Shown: piece after piece, positions 1 through 5,767 of the stretch
Position numbering within the stretch: position 1 is the first letter of the stretch
How the letters are laid out: each line of letters begins with the position of its first letter
Origin: Bacteroidales bacterium
GTDB taxonomy: Bacteria > Bacteroidota > Bacteroidia > Bacteroidales > NBLH01
DNA: 6,946 nucleotides
Direction: 5' to 3'
Assembly (NCBI GenBank): GCA_021647685.1
Contig: JAKIUH010000240.1
Location: 1-6,946, forward strand
Translations under genes and position numbers: made by a program
The notes under the pieces: model-generated
Told to the model about the DNA's origin: nothing
Seen by the model: the letters and a program-made list of their open reading frames with translations, nothing else
Databases searched by the model: none

Positions 1-540
1 ATGTTGGGTACTACTTTCCTCGATGAAATAGTTACCAAAAGTGATGCAATTTTGCCGGCAAACGAAATTCTGAATCAATTGCGCAGCAATGTAATTAGTG
101 CTTTGCATCAAACCGGAGGTGAAAATGAAACTAAAGATGGAATGGACATTGCTATTTGTATCATTGATTTTGATAGTGATAAAATGGAATACTCCGGAGC
201 ATTTAATCCGCTTTATCAAATACGTAATGGAGAACTTATTGAATATAAGGCTGATAGAATGCCAATTGGAGTTTCATTTAATCAAAATAAGTCGTTTACA
301 AATCATGTAGTAGATGTTCAAAAAAATGATTCTTTTTATATTTTTTCCGATGGTTTTATTGACCAATTTGGTGGGAAAGACGGTAAAAAATTCAAATCGC
401 GGCAATTTAAAAACTTGATTCTCGAAGTGCAGGAGTTTCCAATGGATATTCAGGAAATTATGTTTCATGACCGGCTGCTTGAATGGCGGGGTGAGATTGA
501 ACAAATTGACGATGTTTTGGTGAGTGGTTTTAAGATTTGA
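1..540 (+). CDS. SpoIIE/PP2C-family serine phosphatase, C-terminal part (5' end outside window)
   Basis: This is the C-terminal 179 residues of a SpoIIE-type PP2C phosphatase. The family removes phosphate from serine or threonine of partner proteins, often anti-sigma-factor antagonists, using two metal ions held by aspartates. Visible motifs are DGMD (residues 46-49), FSDGFIDQFGG (115-125, with the metal-site aspartate D117) and the closing QIDD (168-171), so the catalytic C-terminus looks intact. The ATG at base 1 is almost certainly an internal methionine. The first residues already match the interior of the domain (a helix, then an NEILNQLR-like segment), and family members carry a large sensory N-terminus such as TPR, 7TM or propeller repeats. 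That part is outside the window, so the input signal is unknown. The next gene, xseB, lies 246 bases downstream and looks unrelated. Confidence 0.88.
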   Translation: MLGTTFLDEIVTKSDAILPANEILNQLRSNVISALHQTGGENETKDGMDIAICIIDFDSDKMEYSGAFNPLYQIRNGELIEYKADRMPIGVSFNQNKSFTNHVVDVQKNDSFYIFSDGFIDQFGGKDGKKFKSRQFKNLILEVQEFPMDIQEIMFHDRLLEWRGEIEQIDDVLVSGFKI

Positions 541-670
541 GGGTATAAATTGCTGAATTGATATCAGGTACTGGGCTCTGGGTTTCGTTGATTATTGATT
601 GTTGAATATTGTTGGATTGTAACTTGAATTCTGCGTTCTTTTATTAACATGTTTGACGATTAACAGATTT

Positions 671-710
671 CAGCATTAAATCATTTTAGCATTACAGCAT
701 TAGGCATTTA
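671..710. repeat. Cluster of short AGCATTA-type direct repeats
   Basis: Four irregularly spaced copies of AGCATTA or a close variant lie at about 672-678, 688-694, 696-702 and 703-710 (GGCATTTA). They sit between the phosphatase gene and xseB. The rest of that 246-base gap is low-complexity sequence, including a TTGATT/TTGTTG-rich stretch at about 588-617. No gene is visible there. The repeats may simply be slippage-prone spacer. Confidence 0.45.
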
Positions 711-713
711 TAA

Positions 714-746
714 TTGTATCATTGCTTTGCTGAAGAATATAGTTTG
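714..746 (+). promoter_or_regulatory. Weak candidate promoter for xseB
   Basis: A TTG at 714-716 is followed 21 bases later by TA (738-739) and TTTG (743-746). This resembles the Bacteroidota pattern TTG ... TAnnTTTG but has three bases, not two, between TA and TTTG. The likely start of transcription would lie about 30-35 bases before the xseB ATG. The match is imperfect, so this is only a candidate. Confidence 0.22.
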
Positions 747-786
747 CAGATTTAAAGGAAAGATTAAATTTTAAAAATACATAAAA

Positions 787-987
787 ATGGCAAAGAAAAA
801 ACTTAGCTATAAAGAAGCTGTTGAAGAAATTGAGAAAATAATGTCGAAATTAGAAAATGAAGAAATTGATATTGACGAGCTTTCGAAAAATGTTAAGCGT
901 GCCGGTGAACTCATCACTTTTTGCAAACAACAACTTAGAACTACCGAGGAAGAAATTGAACATATTTTGGGCGAAATGAATGAGTAA
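787..987 (+). CDS. xseB: Exodeoxyribonuclease VII small subunit
   Basis: This 66-residue protein matches the XseB family over its whole length, which is the usual family size. XseB is the small accessory subunit of exodeoxyribonuclease VII, a cytoplasmic enzyme that degrades single-stranded DNA into oligonucleotides in DNA repair; several copies bind each XseA catalytic subunit. Recognition rests on the N-terminal SYKEAVEEIEKIMSKLE segment, the IDELSKNVKRAGELI middle and the CKQQLRTTEEEIE end, all predicted helical and strongly charged. The ATG at 787 is the only sensible start and follows an A-rich leader (ttttaaaaatacataaaa) without a Shine-Dalgarno site, as is normal in Bacteroidota. xseA, often directly upstream in this phylum, is absent: a phosphatase gene lies there instead, so XseA must be encoded elsewhere. 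Confidence 0.95.
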   Translation: MAKKKLSYKEAVEEIEKIMSKLENEEIDIDELSKNVKRAGELITFCKQQLRTTEEEIEHILGEMNE

Positions 988-1127
988 ATTTTTATTAAAG
1001 GCAATATTTATCTATCTCGTTCAGTTAAGCTATTGATTCGATGTTCTGTAAATCACATAAATATAATAACGCTACTTCTTTTTTTATCATTTTATTTGGC
1101 TTAAAATTTAGATTTTTTTATTAATCC

Positions 1128-1244
1128 TCACATCGTAGATGTGAAATAATGATAAAAAATTTTCATCAATATTTTATAGCAACTCGTACGAGTTGCTATA
1201 TTTGGCGTAACATGATTACTATCATTATTTAGGCTCTACGAGCC
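1128..1244. repeat. Mirror-symmetric three-hairpin repeat element (REP/MITE-like)
   Basis: There are three parts in order. Hairpin 1 is at 1128-1144 (stem TCACATC/GATGTGA, loop GTA). A 26-base perfect palindrome lies at 1175-1200, built on GCAACTCGTACGAGTTGC. Hairpin 3 is at 1232-1244 (stem GGCTC/GAGCC, loop TAC). An 11-base inverted repeat (AAATAATGATA at 1144-1154, TATCATTATTT at 1220-1230) encloses the central palindrome. All levels share nearly the same centre, at about 1186-1187.5, and the hairpin tips are related (CGTAG, CGTACG, CTACG). The whole 117-base unit is therefore one nested symmetric structure, not scattered hairpins. It resembles REP/BIME or miniature mobile elements; which family is unknown. 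No transposase gene and no target-site duplication were recognised. Confidence 0.7.
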
Positions 1245-1280
1245 CATTTGTTTGAAAAAAGTTAATTAATATTTAAATGA

Positions 1281-1328
1281 TTTATTAACTAATTAAATTT
1301 CAGTATATTATACTTGTTTATTAACTAA
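1281..1328. repeat. 12-base direct repeat upstream of the PAS gene promoter
   Basis: TTTATTAACTAA occurs at 1281-1292 and again at 1317-1328, with start points 36 bases apart. The pair lies just upstream of the promoter at 1349-1403. It could be a paired regulator site, but in sequence this AT-rich a chance origin is also plausible. Confidence 0.4.
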
Positions 1329-1348
1329 ACAACATTGTTATATTGATT

Positions 1349-1379
1349 CAAAGGTATATTTTTATAGCTTTCTTGACAA
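1349..1379 (-). promoter_or_regulatory. Mirror-image promoter firing leftwards from the same dyad
   Basis: Read on the minus strand, CAA at 1377-1379 gives TTG and CAAAGGTA at 1349-1356 gives TACCTTTG, with the same 20-base spacer as the plus-strand promoter. The two -33 elements share the odd palindrome TTGACAA (1373-1379). A leftward transcript would start at about 1345 and run through the hairpin element towards the antisense strand of xseB. No protein-coding gene lies in that direction, so the product, if any, would be non-coding. Confidence 0.45.
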
Positions 1380-1403
1380 AAAGCTATATTTTTTATACTT
1401 TTG
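1373..1403 (+). promoter_or_regulatory. Bacteroidota-type promoter for the PAS membrane protein
   Basis: TTG at 1373-1375 (inside TTGAC), a 20-base spacer, then TACTTTTG at 1396-1403 match the phylum pattern TTG ... TAnnTTTG exactly. Transcription should begin a few bases after 1403, giving a leader of about 15 bases before the ATG at 1425. The promoter lies inside a large dyad (arms 1346-1358 and 1394-1406, with 12 of 13 positions paired). Confidence 0.7.
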
Positions 1404-1424
1404 AATAAATTTATACAATAGATT

Positions 1425-2060
1425 ATGATACGCAGATTATTTTTTATACTTATTCTTTTCTTTTTTAATTCAAATCTTATTTCTGCTCAGGAAACGGACA
1501 GCACAAATGTACAAACCGGGGTTAATTTTAATGAATTGAGTGTGGGTACAAGCTCATTAAGTAATTTTGAGGATAAATATCTTTTAGAAACAGAATTAGC
1601 GCATCAAAAATTGCTTCGTAATATTTTTATGATAAGTTTTGGCTTTTTGTTTGCTGCGCTGATGTTTATTATTTTTTATTACGGTTCAAAAGTTAAAAAA
1701 ATAAACGATTTAATTGTACTGCAAAATAATCAAATTAATGCAGTGCGCGACCAGTTGCAAAAAATAATTACGGTTTTTGACCATGTTGACCGTTTGGTTT
1801 TTATTACCGATGAAAAAGGCAGGGTAGAGTGGGCAAATATACGCGCAAGAAAAGATTTTACCGAAGATTTCTTGAAGTCGAGAATTAGTCTTTTGGAAAA
1901 ATTCTCCGATGAAAATCAAGGCAAGTTATTTCAATCCATCAACAAAGTTGAAGTGCTTGATTTTAACGATAATTTGTATAAAGAAGTAAAAAACTGGAAA
2001 ATGATACCCATTACTAATTCTGCTAATGAATTTGCCAATATGGTTTTTATTGGGAGCTAA
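1425..2060 (+). CDS. Membrane-anchored PAS-like sensor protein without output domain
   Basis: This 211-residue protein is not recognised as a named family. Residues 1-22 look like a cleavable signal peptide (basic start, long hydrophobic core, SAQ before the likely cut). Residues 23-64 are a short polar periplasmic segment, and 66-87 form one transmembrane helix. Residues 90-118 form a probable coiled coil (KKINDLIVLQNNQI...), the usual linker in sensor kinases. From about 117 onward it reads like a PAS fold (FDHVDRLVFITDEKGRVEWAN). The reading frame stops right after MVFIGS, where PAS domains normally continue with a DIT-type junction into kinase or cyclase output. No output domain follows, only the convergent gene 2 bases away. 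It may be a naturally short signal relay protein or a sensor that lost its 3' part. The start is set by the only ATG that gives a signal peptide, just below a good promoter. Confidence 0.75.
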   Translation: MIRRLFFILILFFFNSNLISAQETDSTNVQTGVNFNELSVGTSSLSNFEDKYLLETELAHQKLLRNIFMISFGFLFAALMFIIFYYGSKVKKINDLIVLQNNQINAVRDQLQKIITVFDHVDRLVFITDEKGRVEWANIRARKDFTEDFLKSRISLLEKFSDENQGKLFQSINKVEVLDFNDNLYKEVKNWKMIPITNSANEFANMVFIGS

Positions 2061-2062
2061 TG

Positions 2063-4951
2063 TTATTTATCAATTATTGCCTCATAAATTGCATCGTGAA
2101 TGCGCTCGCGGATATGCAGACTAATTATTTTCCAATTTTTAGCACTGGGATATACTCTATTTGACAGAAAGATGTATATTAAATTGTTTTCAGGATCCAC
2201 CCAAATGCAAGTACCTGTAAAGCCACTGTGTCCGTAGGTACTTGCAGGTGCCAAATTACCCACTACGGCATGGCTGTTGGGCATATCAAAACCCAATCCG
2301 CGCTGTGTATCTTCTTGGCGCGTAGTAAATTGTTTAATTATATCACTCCGTATAAATTGCTTTCCGCCGTATTTTCCTCCGTTTAAAATCATTTGAAATA
2401 AAACTCCAAGGTTTTGTGCATTCGCAAATAAACCGGCATTGCCGGAGACTCCACCCAGTATAGCTGCAGAAGGGTCGTGAACATATCCTTGCAATAATTC
2501 ATAACGCCATTGTACATCATTTTCAGTGGGTATAATTCTATTTTTACGAAAACGCTTTAGCGGTAAGTAATCAATATTTCTTAATCCAAGCGGATTGTAT
2601 ATTTCTTTTTTAAGGTATTGATTAATTCCGGCTCTGTTTAATGAGTCGATAGCCATTTGTAACAGTATCATATTTATATCGCTGTATTGCGTATATTTCT
2701 TATTTGAAACCGGTAATTGTTTGGTATCTTGCCAAATAGTATCAAAATAATTATTGCGTAAGTAAAGATTTTCACAGATTTGAATCCTGCTGCTGTCGGT
2801 TTTTATTTTTGAAAAGTATCCGTAATAAATATTTTTAAGCTCTGTATTAATAATGCTGTCGATGCTGTCGGGCAAATGCATTTGTTTAAGCAATGTATCA
2901 GGAACTTCTATATAGGGCATTCTAAGTAGTTTTGCCAATTGTTTTTGAAAATTTTTGTGCGATTTGATGAGTTCTTTGAAATAAATATACCGGTAATAAA
3001 TGTATTTGTAAATGGGCAGAGTAGGAGTGATGCCCGATTTATGTTTCAGTAAATCAAATAGTTGGACATTAAAAATATTGTTTGCGGGAGTAAGTTTTGT
3101 AATCAAAGTGTCGATGCTTATAAAATGTACACTATCTATATTAAGGGTATCTTTATTTTTTACAAAATTTTCAATGTTTTGAATATTTTTAATCGTAAAA
3201 GTATCAATTTTTATAAGTGTATCGGGTTTTATGCGTGTGTAATCAATTTTCGTATCTTTAAAAAATTTCGCTAATTTATCGTTTATGCTTAATTTTTTGT
3301 CATTAAGCATTTTCATAGCAGCAATAGTCGTTGCCGCGATTTTAGTTAGCGAAGCTAAATCGTACAAATCTGTATTTTTTACTTTATGTAATTTTTGATA
3401 AGTATGGTATCCAAACGATTGATTATAAATTACTTTTCCATTTTTTACAATAAATATTTGACAACCCGGAAAAGCACCTGCTTGAATGGCTTCATGCACA
3501 ATACGGTTTATTTTTGTTAATTTTTTTGAAGATACTTTTACCCTTTCGGGCGATGTGTATCCTAAACGGGTGGCTTTTTGTTTTATAGATGTTCCAAAGC
3601 GGATTTGTTTATTCAAGCTTCGTGGAATTTGCCCCGAAATATCCAAACCGCCAAATAAAACCTGAGGTGCTAAACTATCGTTTAAACCGGAATGATTCGG
3701 CATTTGTATCATATTCAGGCTGTCCGTCAGTTGTGCCAGAATATCAAAATCACCAAAGTTGATGATTATGTTTTTATCTATTGGAAATTCATACAATAGT
3801 TTATTCAGGCTATCGATAGTAAACTTGTTTAATGTGCTGTTATCGATTAATATAATGTGCCGGTTTCGCTTAAATTTTTTTTTGTCGTTTTTATAATTAT
3901 TTTTTTGATTTACAATTGTGTAACTTGTGTAATTGTTAAAAATATTTAAAAAAGAATTGGATAAACTGTCCGTTAAATTTAGAATGGAATAAACAATTCC
4001 CGTAGGTAGCGGAACTTGTATGTTTTTATTTTTTTGAACAATAAAAATTGATTTTTCATTCAGCAAATAAGACATTAATTGTTCATTATTTTTGTTTCTG
4101 CTTGTTTTGTTTACAGATAAATTATTTTGCAGGTAATAAACGTATTTAGTAATTTTTCTTAACTTTTTATAAAACTGCTTTTTGTATAAAGGATATTTTT
4201 TCACTAATTCGCTTATTATTTTTGCAGCTTCCTTTTTTTCATCAGGTTTTAGAAGAATTATATCAAAATCAGCATTTAAAAAATCAAGTATTTCTTTATC
4301 AATAGCTTTATGTTCCGTATTCTTTAAAATTTTTAAGCCTTCAAATTCAAGATGCGTGTGGGTGATGTAGCTGCTTTCAAAAATATGAAATGCATTTTGT
4401 GTTTTTAAAAAATTACGCTGCAGGCTAAATTGTTTTTTTAATGTATCGTCTATATCTTCAAGTTGTTGATGTATATTTTCTTTATAAACCCATCCGGCGA
4501 TTAAGCCGTTTTTCTGCGCTATTTTATTGATTTGTTGGTATCGTTTTATTAGAAAATTGAAAAAGCTACTGTCTTTTAAATTGTCAACATCACTTTTTGC
4601 CGGATAATATGCATAAAATAATTTTTTTTGCTGCTTACTTTTTGATAAACGATAATTGAAGTACTCATTTAAAAAACTGCTATCGGTAATCATATTATAA
4701 TTCAGAGTATCAATAAAAAATAAATTACTTCCCAGCAATAATTCAATTTTTGTACTGTCGGTCATTGAGCTAATCATCGAATCGATAAAATGCCCGTCCA
4801 TATTGAGTAGTTCAATATGAAATATTTCTTGTTTTTCTGAGGGGAAAAGTTGCTTTTTAAGCTGCATAAAAAATGCCGTCAGGAAAATAATCAAAATATA
4901 TTTAATAAGGAATTGAGTACTTCTGTTTTGCATAAGAAAACGGATTATCAT
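2063..4951 (-). CDS. Envelope serine hydrolase (beta-lactamase/PBP4*-like family) behind a degenerate GH3-like region
   Basis: This 962-residue protein is probably periplasmic or envelope-anchored: residues 14-30 form an N-terminal hydrophobic anchor after a basic start. Residues 470-962 are a class C beta-lactamase/esterase-type serine hydrolase. They hold the nucleophile motif SLTK (S534, K537), the YSD motif (756-758) and HSG (908-910) in place of KTG, plus the conserved HDPSA...GGVSGNAGLFAN stretch (825-844). An extra segment of about 50 residues, rich in Ile, Asp, Thr and Lys, sits at about 572-625. In related Bacteroidota proteins this domain follows a GH3 beta-N-acetylglucosaminidase. 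Here residues 55-74 (FIDSMISSMTDSTKIELLLG), 192-236 and 430-445 (QVLFGGLDISGQIP) still resemble GH3 landmarks. The KHFPGHG motif is absent, and the nucleophile region reads ITHTHLEF where TDALxM is expected. The hydrolase part looks active, the glycosidase part does not. Its substrate is unknown, possibly a cell-wall peptide or ester; antibiotic resistance should not be assumed. Confidence 0.85.
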   Translation of the reverse strand: MIIRFLMQNRSTQFLIKYILIIFLTAFFMQLKKQLFPSEKQEIFHIELLNMDGHFIDSMISSMTDSTKIELLLGSNLFFIDTLNYNMITDSSFLNEYFNYRLSKSKQQKKLFYAYYPAKSDVDNLKDSSFFNFLIKRYQQINKIAQKNGLIAGWVYKENIHQQLEDIDDTLKKQFSLQRNFLKTQNAFHIFESSYITHTHLEFEGLKILKNTEHKAIDKEILDFLNADFDIILLKPDEKKEAAKIISELVKKYPLYKKQFYKKLRKITKYVYYLQNNLSVNKTSRNKNNEQLMSYLLNEKSIFIVQKNKNIQVPLPTGIVYSILNLTDSLSNSFLNIFNNYTSYTIVNQKNNYKNDKKKFKRNRHIILIDNSTLNKFTIDSLNKLLYEFPIDKNIIINFGDFDILAQLTDSLNMIQMPNHSGLNDSLAPQVLFGGLDISGQIPRSLNKQIRFGTSIKQKATRLGYTSPERVKVSSKKLTKINRIVHEAIQAGAFPGCQIFIVKNGKVIYNQSFGYHTYQKLHKVKNTDLYDLASLTKIAATTIAAMKMLNDKKLSINDKLAKFFKDTKIDYTRIKPDTLIKIDTFTIKNIQNIENFVKNKDTLNIDSVHFISIDTLITKLTPANNIFNVQLFDLLKHKSGITPTLPIYKYIYYRYIYFKELIKSHKNFQKQLAKLLRMPYIEVPDTLLKQMHLPDSIDSIINTELKNIYYGYFSKIKTDSSRIQICENLYLRNNYFDTIWQDTKQLPVSNKKYTQYSDINMILLQMAIDSLNRAGINQYLKKEIYNPLGLRNIDYLPLKRFRKNRIIPTENDVQWRYELLQGYVHDPSAAILGGVSGNAGLFANAQNLGVLFQMILNGGKYGGKQFIRSDIIKQFTTRQEDTQRGLGFDMPNSHAVVGNLAPASTYGHSGFTGTCIWVDPENNLIYIFLSNRVYPSAKNWKIISLHIRERIHDAIYEAIIDK
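2206..2246. repeat. 11-base perfect inverted repeat inside the hydrolase gene
   Basis: TGCAAGTACCT (2206-2216) and AGGTACTTGCA (2236-2246) are exact reverse complements separated by 19 bases. They encode the residues on both sides of the HSG motif of the minus-strand gene. The site also lies about 150 bases past the stop of the convergent PAS gene. No T-run follows on either strand, so a classical terminator is not claimed. Confidence 0.5.
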
Positions 4952-5006
4952 TTAAAAATAGTAAATTTTTATCCAAAATTTGATTTTAAATGACTAATTG
5001 CTTAAA

Positions 5007-5034
5007 TTGTTTGACTAAATTATATGTATATTTG
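5007..5034 (+). promoter_or_regulatory. Bacteroidota-type promoter for the lipoprotein gene
   Basis: TATATTTG at 5027-5034 is an exact TAnnTTTG box. The best upstream TTG is at 5007-5009, 17 bases away, slightly shorter than the usual 19-21. The leader to the ATG at 5082 would be about 40 bases. For the divergent hydrolase gene starting at 4951 no exact TAnnTTTG was found on the minus strand of this 130-base gap. Confidence 0.5.
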
Positions 5035-5081
5035 TGTAGAAAAAAACATATAAGCGCTTTGTTAATTTAAAATTTATTGAT

Positions 5082-5585
5082 ATGAAAATGCTTAATTATT
5101 CATTTGTTTTGTTGAGTTTAGTTTTTTTTACTGCTTGCAATAAAGGTCCTTCTCAGGCAGAAATTAATAAATATCTTGAAGATATTGCAAATCAAGAGAA
5201 TAAAGTTTTGCAAAAATTAAATGATTTAATTGATGTTTATGACACTTTTAATAGCCCTGATGAATTACAAGCTGCATACAAGGCAGTTTATACTCAATTG
5301 GAAAAATCGGAAAAAGCAGTAAAAAATATTAAGGGGTTTGAAGATGATGATGTACTAAAAGCTTCGGCTTTTGAGTTTTTTAAAGAAATAAAGGCATTGA
5401 TGGATAATGAACATAAAAGAATTGTTGATTTGTACAGTATGCCTGATGACCAATTTAAAGAAAAGGAACAATTAGAACTGGAAAATTTACGGGACACTGC
5501 AAATAAAAAAGCGGATGCAATTATGACAAAGGCTGAAAAAGCATACAGTACATTTGAAAGCAAATATAATAAATCAGACAATTAA
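5082..5585 (+). CDS. Small helical lipoprotein, possibly LIC11966-like surface protein
   Basis: This 167-residue protein has a lipoprotein signal peptide: a short basic start, a hydrophobic core and a lipobox FTAC with the lipidated cysteine at residue 19. The mature part is almost entirely charged, predicted alpha-helical and likely a bundle. Residues 60-75 (FNSPDELQAAYKAVYTQ), about 80-110 (a KAVKNIKGF...ASAFEFFKEI core) and a C-terminal EKEQLELENLRDTANKKAD helix resemble, from memory, the LIC11966-type lipoproteins of Bacteroidota and spirochaetes. That family name is an inference. No Bacteroidota surface-export signal (an acidic run after the cysteine) is obvious, so it may face the periplasm. 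A second ATG at 5088 would work equally well; 5082 is kept because it adds a lysine to the basic start. It diverges from the hydrolase gene and has its own promoter. Confidence 0.8.
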   Translation: MKMLNYSFVLLSLVFFTACNKGPSQAEINKYLEDIANQENKVLQKLNDLIDVYDTFNSPDELQAAYKAVYTQLEKSEKAVKNIKGFEDDDVLKASAFEFFKEIKALMDNEHKRIVDLYSMPDDQFKEKEQLELENLRDTANKKADAIMTKAEKAYSTFESKYNKSDN

Positions 5586-5619
5586 CAAATAAATATAATC
5601 CGGCGAAAATTTTTGAACG

Positions 5620-5651
5620 TTTATTTATTTATTAGTTAATTAGTTAATTGG
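5620..5651. repeat. Simple AT-rich tandem repeat (TTTA then TTAGTTAA units)
   Basis: Three TTTA-type units are followed by TTAGTTAATTAGTTAATTGG (5632-5651). The second part is close to the reverse complement of the last minisatellite units at 5745-5763 (CCAATTCCTAATCAACTAA), allowing one gap and a few mismatches. The two blocks could therefore face each other as loose inverted arms about 95 bases apart. Confidence 0.5.
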
Positions 5652-5686
5652 TATATTGGGTGATATCCCTTTACACACTTAAATGG

Positions 5687-5767
5687 ATACTATTATCAAC
5701 TAATTCCAAATTAATCAATTCCTAATCAACTAATTTCTAATTAACCAATTCCTAATCAACTAATTTC
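5687..5767. repeat. 15-base minisatellite, about five copies
   Basis: Units read AATTCCAAATTAATC (5702-5716), AATTCCTAATCAACT (5717-5731), AATTTCTAATTAACC (5732-5746) and AATTCCTAATCAACT (5747-5761), with a degenerate unit before (5687-5701) and a partial one after. Alternating units are more alike, which gives a 22-base exact repeat at period 30 (5716-5737 and 5746-5767). The array runs into the 3' end of the minus-strand HD/PAS ORF and supplies its stop codon (5756-5758). Confidence 0.85.

Larger units (their letters stand above)
988..1424. other. 437-base gene-free region with symmetric repeats and a promoter
   Basis: No convincing ORF lies here; the longest ATG-started frame seen (1041-1124, 27 codons) has a low-complexity, Phe-rich product. 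The stretch holds a hairpin element at 1128-1244, a 12-base direct repeat (TTTATTAACTAA, 1281-1292 and 1317-1328) and a dyad-symmetric promoter at 1346-1406. No hairpin followed by a T-run is seen after xseB, so no terminator is called. The stretch is very AT-rich. Confidence 0.6.

Noticed and set aside
1..3. ATG at the first base as the true start of the phosphatase
   Set aside because: The residues that follow already belong to the interior of the SpoIIE catalytic domain, so the gene most likely begins before the window.
807..1004. Minus-strand frame across xseB
   Set aside because: Its Ser/Ile-rich product mirrors the Glu/Lys-rich xseB codons and has no independent support.
1041..1124. 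Small 27-codon ORF between xseB and the PAS gene
   Set aside because: It is short and Phe-rich, without a promoter or family likeness; a chance frame in AT-rich DNA is more likely.
1128..1244. Terminator for xseB
   Set aside because: None of the hairpins is followed by a T-run on the plus strand, and the element begins about 140 bases after the stop codon.
3062..3274. Plus-strand frame opposite the hydrolase gene (also 4182-4370)
   Set aside because: Both begin at TTG, lie wholly antisense to a clear coding frame with recognised motifs and show no family features.
2063..4951. Antibiotic-resistance beta-lactamase
   Set aside because: The HSG third motif, the YSD motif and the GH3-fusion context fit the broad PBP4*/esterase-like hydrolases better than a true AmpC resistance enzyme.
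2063..4951. Frameshift as the cause of the degenerate GH3 part
   Set aside because: The frame is open throughout and GH3-like landmarks appear before and after the poor region in the same frame, so loss looks like deletion and drift.
5687..5767. CRISPR array
   Set aside because: The units are contiguous 15-base AT-rich repeats without unique spacers, and no cas-like gene is nearby.
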